64,000 bases of DNA from Glaciecola amylolytica (GTDB taxonomy: Bacteria; Bacteroidota; Bacteroidia; Flavobacteriales_D; Crocinitomicaceae): contig CP034120.1 of NCBI GenBank assembly GCA_003856375.1, positions 930,001-994,000 on the forward strand, in the 5' to 3' direction. This document shows positions 34,748-45,200 of this stretch, piece by piece (within the stretch, counting starts at the first letter, position 1; every line of letters starts with the position of its first letter). The notes under the pieces were generated by a model. It did no database searches and had not been told where the DNA came from. It saw nothing but the letters and a program-made list of their open reading frames with translations. A program made the translations under genes and the position numbers.

Positions 34748-35394
34748 TTAACATTGCTATAGCCGAAGATCAGGTGCTTTTCCGTAAAGGGATTATATCT
34801 CTGTTAAATGCTGTAACCGATTTAAGGGTTGTATTGGAATGTGCCAATGGGGAAGACTTACTTCAACAGCTTGAGACTTGCCCGGAAACTATTCATGTGG
34901 CCCTCATTGACATTAACATGCCCGTATTAAACGGATTGGAAACCATGAAGATCATACGGGAAAAGTACCCAACCACAAGAAATATTATTCTTACTATACA
35001 CGAAGAAGAAAAATACATTCAAGCCATGGTTGAAGCTGGGGCCAATGCTTATCTGGCCAAGAACGCTGATTTCGGTGAGGTGAAAAAAGCAATTCGGGCT
35101 GTTGTAGCAAACGATTACTATTTTAACGAGCAAACCATCAAAGCCATGCATCATTTTATGCATGGAAAAAAACAAAAAGTGGTACTTGGAGAAATGGACA
35201 TTACCCGTCGGGAAAGAGAAGTGCTCGAACTCATTTGTCAGGAAAATACGAGTCTGGAAATCGCGCAAAAATTATTTATCAGCGAAAGCACCGTTAACGG
35301 TCACCGAAATAATCTATTGCTTAAAATTGGTTGTAAAAACACTGCAGGGCTGGTATTATTTGCTATCAGGCATAATATTTATCAGCTCAACTGA
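34744..35394 (+). CDS. LuxR/NarL-family response regulator
   Basis: 216 residues from the ATG at 34744 (an earlier in-frame ATG would run into the kinase). The receiver domain has the acidic pair E8-D9, phospho-acceptor D56 in LIDINMP, and K106 in AYLAKNAD. The C-terminal LuxR helix-turn-helix spans about 150-212 (TRREREVLELICQENTSLEI, then KLFISESTVNGHRNNLL). Partner of the preceding kinase; target genes unknown, with the divergent PixA-like gene a plausible one. Confidence 0.93.
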   Translation: MINIAIAEDQVLFRKGIISLLNAVTDLRVVLECANGEDLLQQLETCPETIHVALIDINMPVLNGLETMKIIREKYPTTRNIILTIHEEEKYIQAMVEAGANAYLAKNADFGEVKKAIRAVVANDYYFNEQTIKAMHHFMHGKKQKVVLGEMDITRREREVLELICQENTSLEIAQKLFISESTVNGHRNNLLLKIGCKNTAGLVLFAIRHNIYQLN

Positions 35395-35428
35395 ATCCTG
35401 CCTGGAACAGATGATTGAGAGCATGAGC

Positions 35429-35570
35429 TGTGCTCGAGCCTGAATTTTGCACTTCCCCCTTGGGAGGGAGATTGAGGGAGAGGATAACCCCAATCTTCCG
35501 AAAACCACTGATTCCATTTCGTTTCCGAACATTCAAAGTGGTTTGAATCCGGCTGGGTTTTAGGTGGAAA
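35429..35570 (+). repeat. Dispersed intergenic repeat, copy I
   Basis: Lacks most of the first hairpin; it has GCTCGAGCCTGAATTTTGC, CTTCCCCCTTGGGAGGGAGA, TTGAGGGAGAGGATAACCCC, CAATCTTCCGAAAACCACTG and TGGTTTGAATCCGGCTGGG. The following 35571-35730 is AT-rich, gene-free and must carry the next promoter; GATTGACTTTGC near 35694 is a -7-like candidate. Confidence 0.75.
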
Positions 35571-35730
35571 TTTCTTTTAGGAATTTTAAATGCTTCGCTG
35601 ATTTTCAGAATTATTGTGTAGTATTGAAGTAATAACATAATGAGAACTATTCACGTAAATTTCTAGATTTTAGTGTGGAATTGGATTTTAAGTGATTGAC
35701 TTTGCATGTATACAAAATTAAAATTACACA

Positions 35731-36507
35731 ATGAATACAAAAGGATTTTCAGAATCAGCAAAGGGGTTTACAAAAAGCCCGCTTGGAATAATAGCTCTAT
35801 TTATTGTTCTTGTGTATGGCTTTGCGTCACTTGTAGTTAGTTTCGGTCAAAATATTGGAGACAATGTCACGCCCCTTATATACTTTATGGTGATATTCCC
35901 AGTAATTGTATTCATCGGTTTTTTATGGTTAGTGTCAAAGCATCATAAAAAACTCTATGGACCATCAGACTTTAAAGACGAAGACAACTTCTTGAAAGTA
36001 CAAATGTCAACGGCAATGTCACTTGCCGCCGCTTCAGCTAAACAGCCAGAAAATGATAAAAATCCAGAGCTTTCAGAAAAACACCTTGAAAAAATATTAG
36101 AATTAGTTAATCGAACTAGTAAAGGGGAGAAAATTAAAAGCTCTAGAAACAGAATTTTATGGGTAGATGACAGACCCGAAAATAACATCTATGAAAGAAA
36201 GGCTTTTGAAGCGCAAGGAGTCGAATTTAGTCTGGCTTTGAGCACCCAAGAAGCTTTAGAGCTCATTGAGAGTAATAATTCCTATGCAGCCGTTATTTCT
36301 GACATGGGAAGGAAAGAAGGACCTCAGGAAGGATATAAGTTGTTGGAAACAATTAGGGAATCAGGGAATCAAGTTCCATTTTTCATATATGCAGGCTCAC
36401 GTGCACTTGAACACAAAAAAATGGCTAAAGAACGAGGTGCACAGGGAACTACTAATCGTGCTGATGAACTATATAAAATGGTTATGGATGAGATTACTCA
36501 AAATTAA
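35731..36507 (+). CDS. Membrane-anchored receiver-domain protein
   Basis: 258 residues. Two membrane helices at about 19-38 and 49-68, a helical linker, then a receiver-like domain at about 140-255: acidic pair DD at 146-147 (ILWVDDRPENN), presumed phospho-acceptor D191 (AVISDMGR), and FFIYAGS at 217-223. The usual conserved lysine near the end is not apparent (GAQGTTNRADEL where K-P is expected), so phosphorylation is doubtful. No DNA-binding part follows. This is an unusual topology, a receiver tethered directly to the membrane without a kinase. Monocistronic. Confidence 0.75.
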   Translation: MNTKGFSESAKGFTKSPLGIIALFIVLVYGFASLVVSFGQNIGDNVTPLIYFMVIFPVIVFIGFLWLVSKHHKKLYGPSDFKDEDNFLKVQMSTAMSLAAASAKQPENDKNPELSEKHLEKILELVNRTSKGEKIKSSRNRILWVDDRPENNIYERKAFEAQGVEFSLALSTQEALELIESNNSYAAVISDMGRKEGPQEGYKLLETIRESGNQVPFFIYAGSRALEHKKMAKERGAQGTTNRADELYKMVMDEITQN

Positions 36508-36540
36508 AATTGCAAAAGCTTATCAAGTTTTTAACCCCTT

Positions 36541-36740
36541 CAACTTTTACCCTCAATACTCACTCTTTGATGCTTATTCTTTTTGTGCGAGTAAAGGGCC
36601 CAATGTTCGAAGCTCGAATTAAAGTCTCCCTCTTTGGAGGGAGATTGAGGGAGAGGATAACCCCAATCTTCCGAAAACCATTGATTCTATTTCGTTTCCG
36701 AACATTCAAAGTGGTTCGAATCCACCTGACTTTCAGGTTT
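36541..36740 (+). repeat. Dispersed intergenic repeat, copy J
   Basis: Covers half of the gene-free stretch 36508-36926. Contains CAATGTTCGAAGCTCG, CTCCCTCTTTGGAGGGAGA, TTGAGGGAGAGGATAACCCC, CAATCTTCCGAAAACCATTG, and at 36711-36725 GTGGTTCGAATCCAC, a 4-bp stem around the seven-base loop TTCGAAT, exactly like a tRNA T-arm. The remainder, 36741-36926, shows no gene. Confidence 0.75.
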
Positions 36741-36926
36741 GTTTTTTCAGAAACTTTTAGCACTGTACTTCACAACTGTTCAGGATTATTATGTATTATT
36801 GGGTTAATAACAGAAACTATTCACAAACCAAAAGTGTCTTTTTGATTCGGGATAAAGCCGGATCTGATCAAGTTGTAAATAGTTAAAGTTGAGGATGGTA
36901 AGTTAGACACACTATTAAACACCTGT

Positions 36927-38147
36927 ATGATCATGAAAAATATATTTTCGGATACCATAGAGATTGATAATTTAGAAATGGCTGAAAAAGTCATCCAGGG
37001 AAACCTCGATAGCTTTTTAACATTGTTTGACTCCAGTCCTGCCTGTATGTCCATAACAACAGAAGACAGAATATATGTAAGAGTCAATAAACGATTCATA
37101 GAAATATACGGTTTTGATGAGGTGGAAATAATCGGACGAAATGCACGTGAAGTAGGTATTCTCGAACCATTGGAACATGAGAGAGTTTCGAGTATTATTA
37201 AAGAAAAAGGACGAATAAAAAACGAAACAATCCATTGTAAATCGAAAGATGGGAAGGATGTTTATGCAATAAGCTGTATTGAAAAAATGGAAATCAATGG
37301 GAAAAACTATCTGGTTTCATCTTTTCTCGATATCACACCGTTAAAGCAGCAGCAACAGATCATTGAGCAACAGCATAAAGATATTCTTGAAAGCATTCGG
37401 TACGCCAAACTCATTCAGAAGGCGATATTTCCTTCGAAAGCGCAGGTAGATGCTATTCTTCCCGAATCATTTGTACTGCTTAAACCCAAGCACATTGTCA
37501 GCGGAGATTTTTACTGGGTGGAGAAACACGCGAACAAAATCTTTATCGCTGCCTGCGACTGTACCGGACATGGAGTTCCCGGAGCTTTTATCAGCATCAT
37601 TGGATACAAACTGTTGAGTAAATGCATTACAGACTACGAACGCACAAATCCTGCTGAAATATTGAACCAATTGAACAATGAGTTTCAGCATGCAAACAAA
37701 CAAGTCATTAATAGCGGGTTCGAAATAAAAGACGGAATGGACATTGCAATTTGTGTCATTGATACTTCGAAAATGACCATGGAATACGCAGGTGCTTACA
37801 ATCCGATTTATCAGGTTAAAAATGGTACGCTGAATAAGTTGGCAACAGACAAAATTCCGATTCACCTTTTCACAAGCAATACCGATCAAAAGTTTACGAA
37901 CTATCAAATCAGCATTGAACCGGGCGAAAGTTACTATCTGTTCAGCGATGGTTATGCAGACCAGTTCGGCGGGGAGAACCGAAAGAAATTTAATTACAAA
38001 AATTTTCAGGATTTAATCCTTTCCATTCAAAATCTGCCGATGGCAAAACAGAGAGACGTTTTTAACAAAACTATTGAAGAATGGAAAATCACATCCGATG
38101 AAGAGCAAACAGACGATATTTTGATCCTTGGGTTTAAAGTGCCGTGA
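36927..38147 (+). CDS. PAS-SpoIIE (PP2C-type) serine phosphatase
   Basis: 406 residues, cytoplasmic. A PAS domain spans about 25-135 (DSSPACMSITTEDRIYVRVN, FIEIYGFDEVEIIGR, then VSSFLDITPLKQQ). A coiled linker leads into the SpoIIE/RsbU phosphatase at about 175-405: ESIRYAKLIQKAIFPS, the metal-binding DFYWVEK and CDCTGHGVPGAFIS, KDGMDIAICVID and FSDGYADQFGG. It would dephosphorylate an anti-sigma-antagonist-like or other phosphoserine partner, which is not encoded nearby. Starts with two Met codons two positions apart; no strong promoter was recognised. Confidence 0.9.
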   Translation: MIMKNIFSDTIEIDNLEMAEKVIQGNLDSFLTLFDSSPACMSITTEDRIYVRVNKRFIEIYGFDEVEIIGRNAREVGILEPLEHERVSSIIKEKGRIKNETIHCKSKDGKDVYAISCIEKMEINGKNYLVSSFLDITPLKQQQQIIEQQHKDILESIRYAKLIQKAIFPSKAQVDAILPESFVLLKPKHIVSGDFYWVEKHANKIFIAACDCTGHGVPGAFISIIGYKLLSKCITDYERTNPAEILNQLNNEFQHANKQVINSGFEIKDGMDIAICVIDTSKMTMEYAGAYNPIYQVKNGTLNKLATDKIPIHLFTSNTDQKFTNYQISIEPGESYYLFSDGYADQFGGENRKKFNYKNFQDLILSIQNLPMAKQRDVFNKTIEEWKITSDEEQTDDILILGFKVP

Positions 38148-38225
38148 CCATGATAAGCTAGATACAAGATTTGCAAAAAAAATGCGTTTTGGCATATCTC
38201 ATCAAATTCCTGGATTGATGCGGTT

Positions 38226-38849
38226 TTATCTAACCATTCGCACAAATCTCACTTGGTTTTCAGTCTCTGAGGTATTTCCTCTTCTGGTCGAATTCAAACT
38301 ATAATAACCAAGCAAAGGAATTTTTTTTCCGGTTTTGAGATTATACATTTCCCCGGATATATCATTAACTCCCATCATCAAAGTGTAATTAACTTGATTT
38401 TTAGCTACTAATGCAATAAATTTCTTAAAGCTGCTTTTGCTGTATCGCGATGAATTCTTCTGACGATTGGAAAGCTCCGGATCATCGGAAGATAAAAATT
38501 GATTTAACTGATCCTTATGAACAGAGGTAATGCTGTCAATAAAGTTTAGATCTACTTTCCAGGTACTATCATTCAGGAAATTGAATCGTGAACACCACAA
38601 TGTCAAGTCCAACTCATCATATTCATTATTATCAACGAAGAAGAAATCCATGATAATTTGAAATTTAAAACCATTACATTTCTTATCCAGATCTTTACCA
38701 ACAATAATCAATTCGTTATTCTCTATTTTCAAAGCCTCGAAACGAGGAACTTTTAATACGGTACTTTGTGTGGAATCTTTTTGATCATAATTGCATCCAA
38801 AAAGCAAAAAAAGTCCGAGGAACAGAATCGGGTTTTTTATAATCATCAT
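38226..38849 (-). CDS. Small lipoprotein, unknown
   Basis: 207 residues with a lipoprotein signal ending at the lipobox LLFGC (Cys near 19). The mature domain is charged and without known motifs. Of note are DLDLTLWCSRFNF-type strands (DELDLTLWCSRFNF) and a C-terminal NLKTGKKIPLLGYYSLN. Monocistronic on the minus strand; the adhesin gene starts divergently 371 bp away. Function unknown. Confidence 0.6.
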   Translation of the reverse strand: MMIIKNPILFLGLFLLFGCNYDQKDSTQSTVLKVPRFEALKIENNELIIVGKDLDKKCNGFKFQIIMDFFFVDNNEYDELDLTLWCSRFNFLNDSTWKVDLNFIDSITSVHKDQLNQFLSSDDPELSNRQKNSSRYSKSSFKKFIALVAKNQVNYTLMMGVNDISGEMYNLKTGKKIPLLGYYSLNSTRRGNTSETENQVRFVRMVR

Positions 38850-39220
38850 TTTAATTCAGGTAATGGTTAAACAACCAGCGAAAACCGGTTCATGGTTTGA
38901 ATAATTCGTCTATTGGTGAGTAGGTAAATATAGCAATTGTTTCTAAAACAGTTCTTTCAGATCACTGTCTAAAGCTTTCATGAAGCGAATTGATAAACCG
39001 TTTGATTATGAAAAAAAATCACTCCTGAAGAATAACAGAGTAGTGAGTTTTGAGAGTGGGATAATTCGTTGTGTTTTTCTTTTTTACACGATAAATAAGA
39101 TTAAAAATACGACGAATGCCATTTTTTTCACGACGAAGGTATGGTAAAAAAAATAAATATACAACTTTATTATTAGTTGATTTGATTGTAATATAGCACT
39201 GTTACTACAACTTTAAGCGT
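38850..39220. other. Divergent intergenic region upstream of the giant adhesin
   Basis: 371 bp, gene-free and AT-rich, between the lipoprotein (minus) and the adhesin (plus). A run GTGTTTTTCTTTTTTACACG near 39070-39090 and ACAACTTTA near 39207 stand out, but no consensus -33/-7 pair. The large number of A/T runs may mean a bent leader region. Confidence 0.35.
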
Positions 39221-42200
39221 ATGAAGCCTCGACTCCTCAGAAGTGGGAGCAAAAGCACGGGTGTTTTTGCCCTTCCGAGCGTTCGTTTACTTTGTTCATT
39301 CCTGCTTATTTACGGGTTTTTCGCGCAAAATGCGTTTGCACAAACCCATCTGCCGGAATGTACAGCGACCGTTCCATTTTTTAATCTGGACCTATCCGCC
39401 TCACCGGATATGTCATATACTACTCCGGAAGTGATACGCCAGCCAGGCTGTTGCGGCGACGGAGATAATTATATTTCCTTTTATGTAATACTCAACCCGA
39501 ATGTTGCTCAGTTTGAAATTGTGGTCGCTCCGGGTTATGCCGATCCGGGAGGTTCAGGAAACTACAACATTATTTCAGGAGGAGACTTAACTACCCCGGG
39601 TTCATGTGGGGTACAGATTCCCGGAGGATCACCGATATGTATAACGGGTTCCGGTCCTCACAAAATCATTTACAGCAAGCCCGGAAAAAACAAGATTAAA
39701 TACATCTTCCGGCAAATACCGAAGCCTATATTCCCGGTAGATCAGTCGACAAGAATCGGATGTTCGCTTCCGCTGAGCATTTTCGGATTGAACAGCATTA
39801 CGATTACTTCGATCAATTCATCCACAGGGAATACTACTCCGGGGGCATACAACTCTCTGTTGAGCTGCACCAACTGCAGTAATCCAAGTTTCAGTCCCGG
39901 GTTGGGAACTCCAGACTGGATTGATTACAAAATCTGTGGAACACCTAAGGCAGCAGCCTGTGGAGTTTTTCAAAATTGTGATACAGTGCGGCTGTACACT
40001 TACGGCGCTCTATCACTGACCGCTACTCCTAATCCGGCGACTTTCTGCCAGGGAGGAAGTGGTGTTTTACTTACGGCCACTGCAACTGGTGGAGATGGGG
40101 CGTATATCTACCGGTGGCGTAACAGTTCCGGAACGATTGTCTCTAACTCCAGTAACTATACTGCCACTACAGCCGGAACGTATACAGCAGAAGTAACTGA
40201 TGGCCTGTCAACCGCTACTTGTCCGGATGCTTTTGTGTCTGTTCCGGTCACGATAGCAACTACTCCGGTTGTGAGTGCCGGTGTTGATCAAATTGTCTGT
40301 GCAACCAGTCCAACGGTTTTGCTGCATGCTACTTCCACTACCGGAAGTGGAATTTGGTCGGGTGGAAGCGGTTCGTTTCAACCTGACGGTTCGTCTCTGA
40401 TTACTTCCTATACACCTTCAGCAGCGGAAATCAACAATGGCAGTGTTACCTTGACGTTCACCTCAACAGGTGCGGGCGGAGGCTGTTTGAACAGCGATGA
40501 TCAGATGACAATTACACTTTCCGATACCGTTGTTTCTCAACCGATAGCGGGTACTATTGCCTGTTATAATGGTTCAACAACGATTAATGCCGGACAAACG
40601 GGAGGTACTGCACCTTTTTCCTATTTATGGAGTACCGGTTCTTCCGGAAATTCAATATCAGTAACGGCCGGAACCTATTTACTTACTGTAACGGATCAAT
40701 ACGGATGCTACGGTATAGCTCCGGTAACTGTTGCTCAACCGGCACCTTTAGCATTGAATTTGTCCACTACAACGGCGAACTCACCGACTTGTGACGGAAC
40801 AGCTTCTGTGACAATCAACGGTGGAACTCCTCCATACTCCATTTTATGGACGAATGGTCAAACAACAGCGACTGCAAGTTCACTTTGTGAAGGTGTTGTC
40901 AGTGTCACTGTAACCGATAGTCACGGATGTGTCATTACTCAATCGGCAGTCGTCAATAATACCTTTTGCAACACTTTTGACGTTGGAATCAGTTCCAGTA
41001 CAAATGTCAGCTGTCATGGTGGAAATGACGGTTCTGCAACGGTAAGCATTGTCAGTGGCGGAACAGCTCCGTTTTCCTATAGTTGGAATACATCTCCGGT
41101 GCAAACGGGTCCAACAGCAAGCAATCTAGTATCAGGAACTTACAGTGTAACCGTTACCGACAATTCAGGTTGTCAGGATGTGGTTGCGATTACCATTCTA
41201 CAGCCTACCATTATTACAAATACGGTGACACATGTGGATGTATCTTCCATTGGAGGAAGTAACGGTTCTGCTACAGCAAATCCATTGGGAGGAACTCCGG
41301 GTTATACTTATTTATGGGCACCGGGCGGACAAACCACACAAACAGCCTCCAACTTGTCTTCGGCAGTAGGTGGTGTTACGTACCATGTTGCAATTACAGA
41401 TGCCAATTTGTGTTTGATGAATGACAGCGTTCATATTAATCAACCACCATGTAATAATTTCATTGCTTCTGTAAATCCAACAAACGTAAGCTGCAACGGT
41501 TTGACAAATGGCGCAGCAGCGCTTGTAATTGCCAATGGAACTTCACCGTTTTCAATATCCTGGTCAAACGGGGTGAACAACGCTATGAGTGTCAGCAATC
41601 TGGCATCGGGCAATTATACGGTAACGGTAACAGATTTCAAGAACTGTTCAACGTTCAGTAATTTCTCTATTATACAACCCGCTCCGCTTTCCATTTCACT
41701 GGTACCAACGAATGTTTCCTGTAACGGTGCAAACAATGGAACGATTGATCTGACTGTAAGCGGTGGAACATATCCATATACATTCACGTGGTCATCAGGA
41801 GGAAATACGATAGCAAGTCATGAAGACCTTATACAACTGGCTCCGGGAACCTATTCGGTAGTTGTTACTGATGCCAAAGGCTGCAGTATTTCAGGAAGTG
41901 TGGGAATCATGCAACCTGCTGCGATCACAACATCTTATACCTATTCAGACAACCCTTGTTACGGTAATTCGCTCGGATCTGTTGACCTAACGGTGAACGG
42001 TGGATCTGTTCCTTATTCATATGCATGGGCCGGACCTTCCGGTTTTACCGCAACATCTCAGGATTTATCGGGGTTAAGCTCAGGTCTTTATCAAGTGATT
42101 GTAACAGATTTACATGGATGTTCAGCGTTACTATCAGTTGATGTATATATTAACCAGCCTGAAGTGTTATCCGCTTTGGCTTCCATGTCGCAACAAGTTA

Positions 42201-45200
42201 GTTGTGCCGGAGCAAGTAATGGCGCGATTGCAATTACGACTACGGGTGGTACAGTTCCATACGCTTATGCATGGACCGGGCCATCATCTTATTCATCAAC
42301 AGCCGAAGATATCTCGGGATTGATTGCCGGGAACTATCAGGTAATCATAACCGATGCACACGGCTGTACAACTTCAACCTCTGCCAGCGTTACAACTATT
42401 CCGGATACTATACCACCGGTAGTTTCCTGTACAACAGATAAATCTGTAGTTACAAGTTCATCTGCTTGTAAATATACCGTTCCGAATATATCCTGGAATG
42501 CTTCAGCAACCGATAATTGTTTCCTTGCAAGTTTAACGTTTGCATTAAGCGGAGCAACAACAGGTACGGGAACTTCTCTGAGCGGTGTTGAATTCAACAA
42601 GGGAATTACTTTAGTTACCTGGGTGGCAACAGACGGACTTGGCAATACCGATACCTGTACTTTTAATGTTACGGTTGCAGATAATGTAAATCCGATTATT
42701 ACGCAATGTGGCCCGTCAACACCGGCTTCCGTAATAGCAAATGCAGGTGTATGTACTTATACCAATTCAGGCAGTGCCTGGGATGTTGTGGCTACAGATA
42801 ACTGTGGTATTGATTCAGTACGTTACAACTTATCCGGAGCAACTACGGGTGTTGGAATTTCCCTGAATGGAGTCATTTTTAATCTCGGAATAACAACAGT
42901 TACCTGGACAGTATACGATGCTTCCGGAAATTCAACGACTTGTTCTGCAACTGTTACTGTAAGTGATAATCAGTTACCGATTATTGTGTCTTGCGGAGCT
43001 GCCGGTACACAGAATGTGTTGGCCAACGCGGGTGTTTGTACATATACTCATACCGGTACTTCCTGGGATGCAAGTGTTACAGATAATTGCTCGGTGGCAT
43101 CTGTTTCCTATACATTGAGCGGTGCGACTACCGGAACAGGAACAACATTGAACAGTATTGTTTTCAATCAGGGAACAACATTGGTTAGCTGGCAGGCTCT
43201 GGATGGAAGCGGAAATTCTTCAATTTGTACGTTTAACGTAATCGTTGGCGATAATCAAAATCCGGTGATCACCAATTGTTCAGCTATCGACAAACAGACT
43301 GTGAATGCGAATGTTGGACTTTGTACTTATACCCATAACAGCAATAGCTGGAATGCTGTTGCAACGGATAATTGTACAGTAAGTTCGCTTGCTTACAGTT
43401 TAAGCGGAGCTACAACAGGTACAGGAACCACGCTCAACGGAGTCCAATTTAATTTAGGTGTAACTACCGTTACGTGGACTGCAACAGATGCTGCAGGAAA
43501 TACGACAATCTGTACGTTCACTGTAACTGTGATTGATACACAGCTTCCCGTAATTTTATCGTGTGGAGCTGCTGGTAATCAATCGGTGGTTGCTGATGCG
43601 GGACAATGTACTTATACTCAAACTTCAAATGCATGGAATGCAAGTGCCAGTGACAACTGCTCTGTTGCTTCCGTGAATTATGTCCTTACAGGAGCTACAA
43701 CAGGAACAGGATCCAGTTTATCCGGCGTGGTTTTCAACCTTGGAACAACAACTGTAACCTGGACAGCGACAGATGGCTCGGGAAATACGTCCTTCTGTAC
43801 ATTCAATGTATTGGTAAGCGATAACCAGTTGCCTGTGATTTTATCTTGTGGAGCTGCTGGTAATCAATCGGTGGTTGCTGATGCCGAACAATGTACTTAT
43901 ACTCAAAGTTCAAACGCCTGGGATGCAAGTGCCAGTGACAACTGTTCTGTTGCTTCCGTGAACTATGTTCTTACAGGAGCTACAACAGGAACAGGTACCA
44001 GCTTATCCGGTGTTGTTTTCAATCTTGGAACAACAACCGTTACGTGGACTGCTACAGATGGCTCGGGAAATACTTCCTCCTGTACATTCAACGTATTGGT
44101 AAGCGACAGCCAGTTACCTGTGATTTTATCGTGTGGAGCTGCTGGCAATCAATCGGTAGTTGCTGATGGCGGACTATGTACTTATACTCAAACTTCAAAC
44201 GCCTGGGATGCAAGTGCTGCAGATAATTGCTCGGTGGCATCTGTTTCCTATACATTGAGCGGCGCAACTACCGGAACAGGAACAACATTGAACGGTGTCG
44301 TTTTCAATCAGGGAACAACGCTGGTTACCTGGCAGGCTCTGGATGGAAGCGGAAATTCTTCAATCTGTACGTTTAACGTTATTGTTGGTGATAACCAAAA
44401 TCCGGTGATCAGTAATTGTTCAGCAATTGGCAATCAGATTGTAAATGCGAACGTTGGACTTTGTACTTATACCCATAACAGCAATAGCTGGAATGCTGTT
44501 GCAACGGATAATTGTACGGTAAGTTCGCTTGCTTATAGTTTAAGCGGAGCTACAACAGGTACAGGAACTTCCCTCAACGGAGTCCAATTTAATTTGGGTG
44601 TAACTACCGTTACGTGGACTGCAACAGATGCTGCAGGAAATACGACAATCTGTATGTTCTCTGTTACGGTAAATGATACACAGCTTCCAGTAATTTTATC
44701 TTGTGGAGCTGCTGGTAATCAATCGGTGGTTGCTGATGCGGGGCAATGTACTTATACTCAAACTTCAAATGCCTGGGATGCAAGCGCCAGTGACAACTGC
44801 TCTGTTGCTTCCGTGAATTATGTCCTTACAGGAGCTACAACAGGAACAGGTACCAGCTTATCCGGTGTTGTTTTCAATCTTGGAACAACAACTGTAACCT
44901 GGACGGCTACAGATGGTTCGGGAAATACTTCTTCCTGTACATTCAATGTATTGGTAAGCGACAGCCAGTTGCCTGTGATCTTATCTTGTGGAGCTGCTGG
45001 CAATCAATCGGTAGTAGCTGATATAGGATTATGTACTTATGCCCAAACTTCAAATGCATGGGATGCAAGCGCCAGTGATAACTGCTCTGTTGCTTCCGTG
45101 AATTATGTCCTTACAGGAGCTACAACAGGGACAGGATCCAGTTTATCCGGTGTGGTTTTCAACCTTGGAATAACAACTGTAACCTGGACGGCGACAGATG

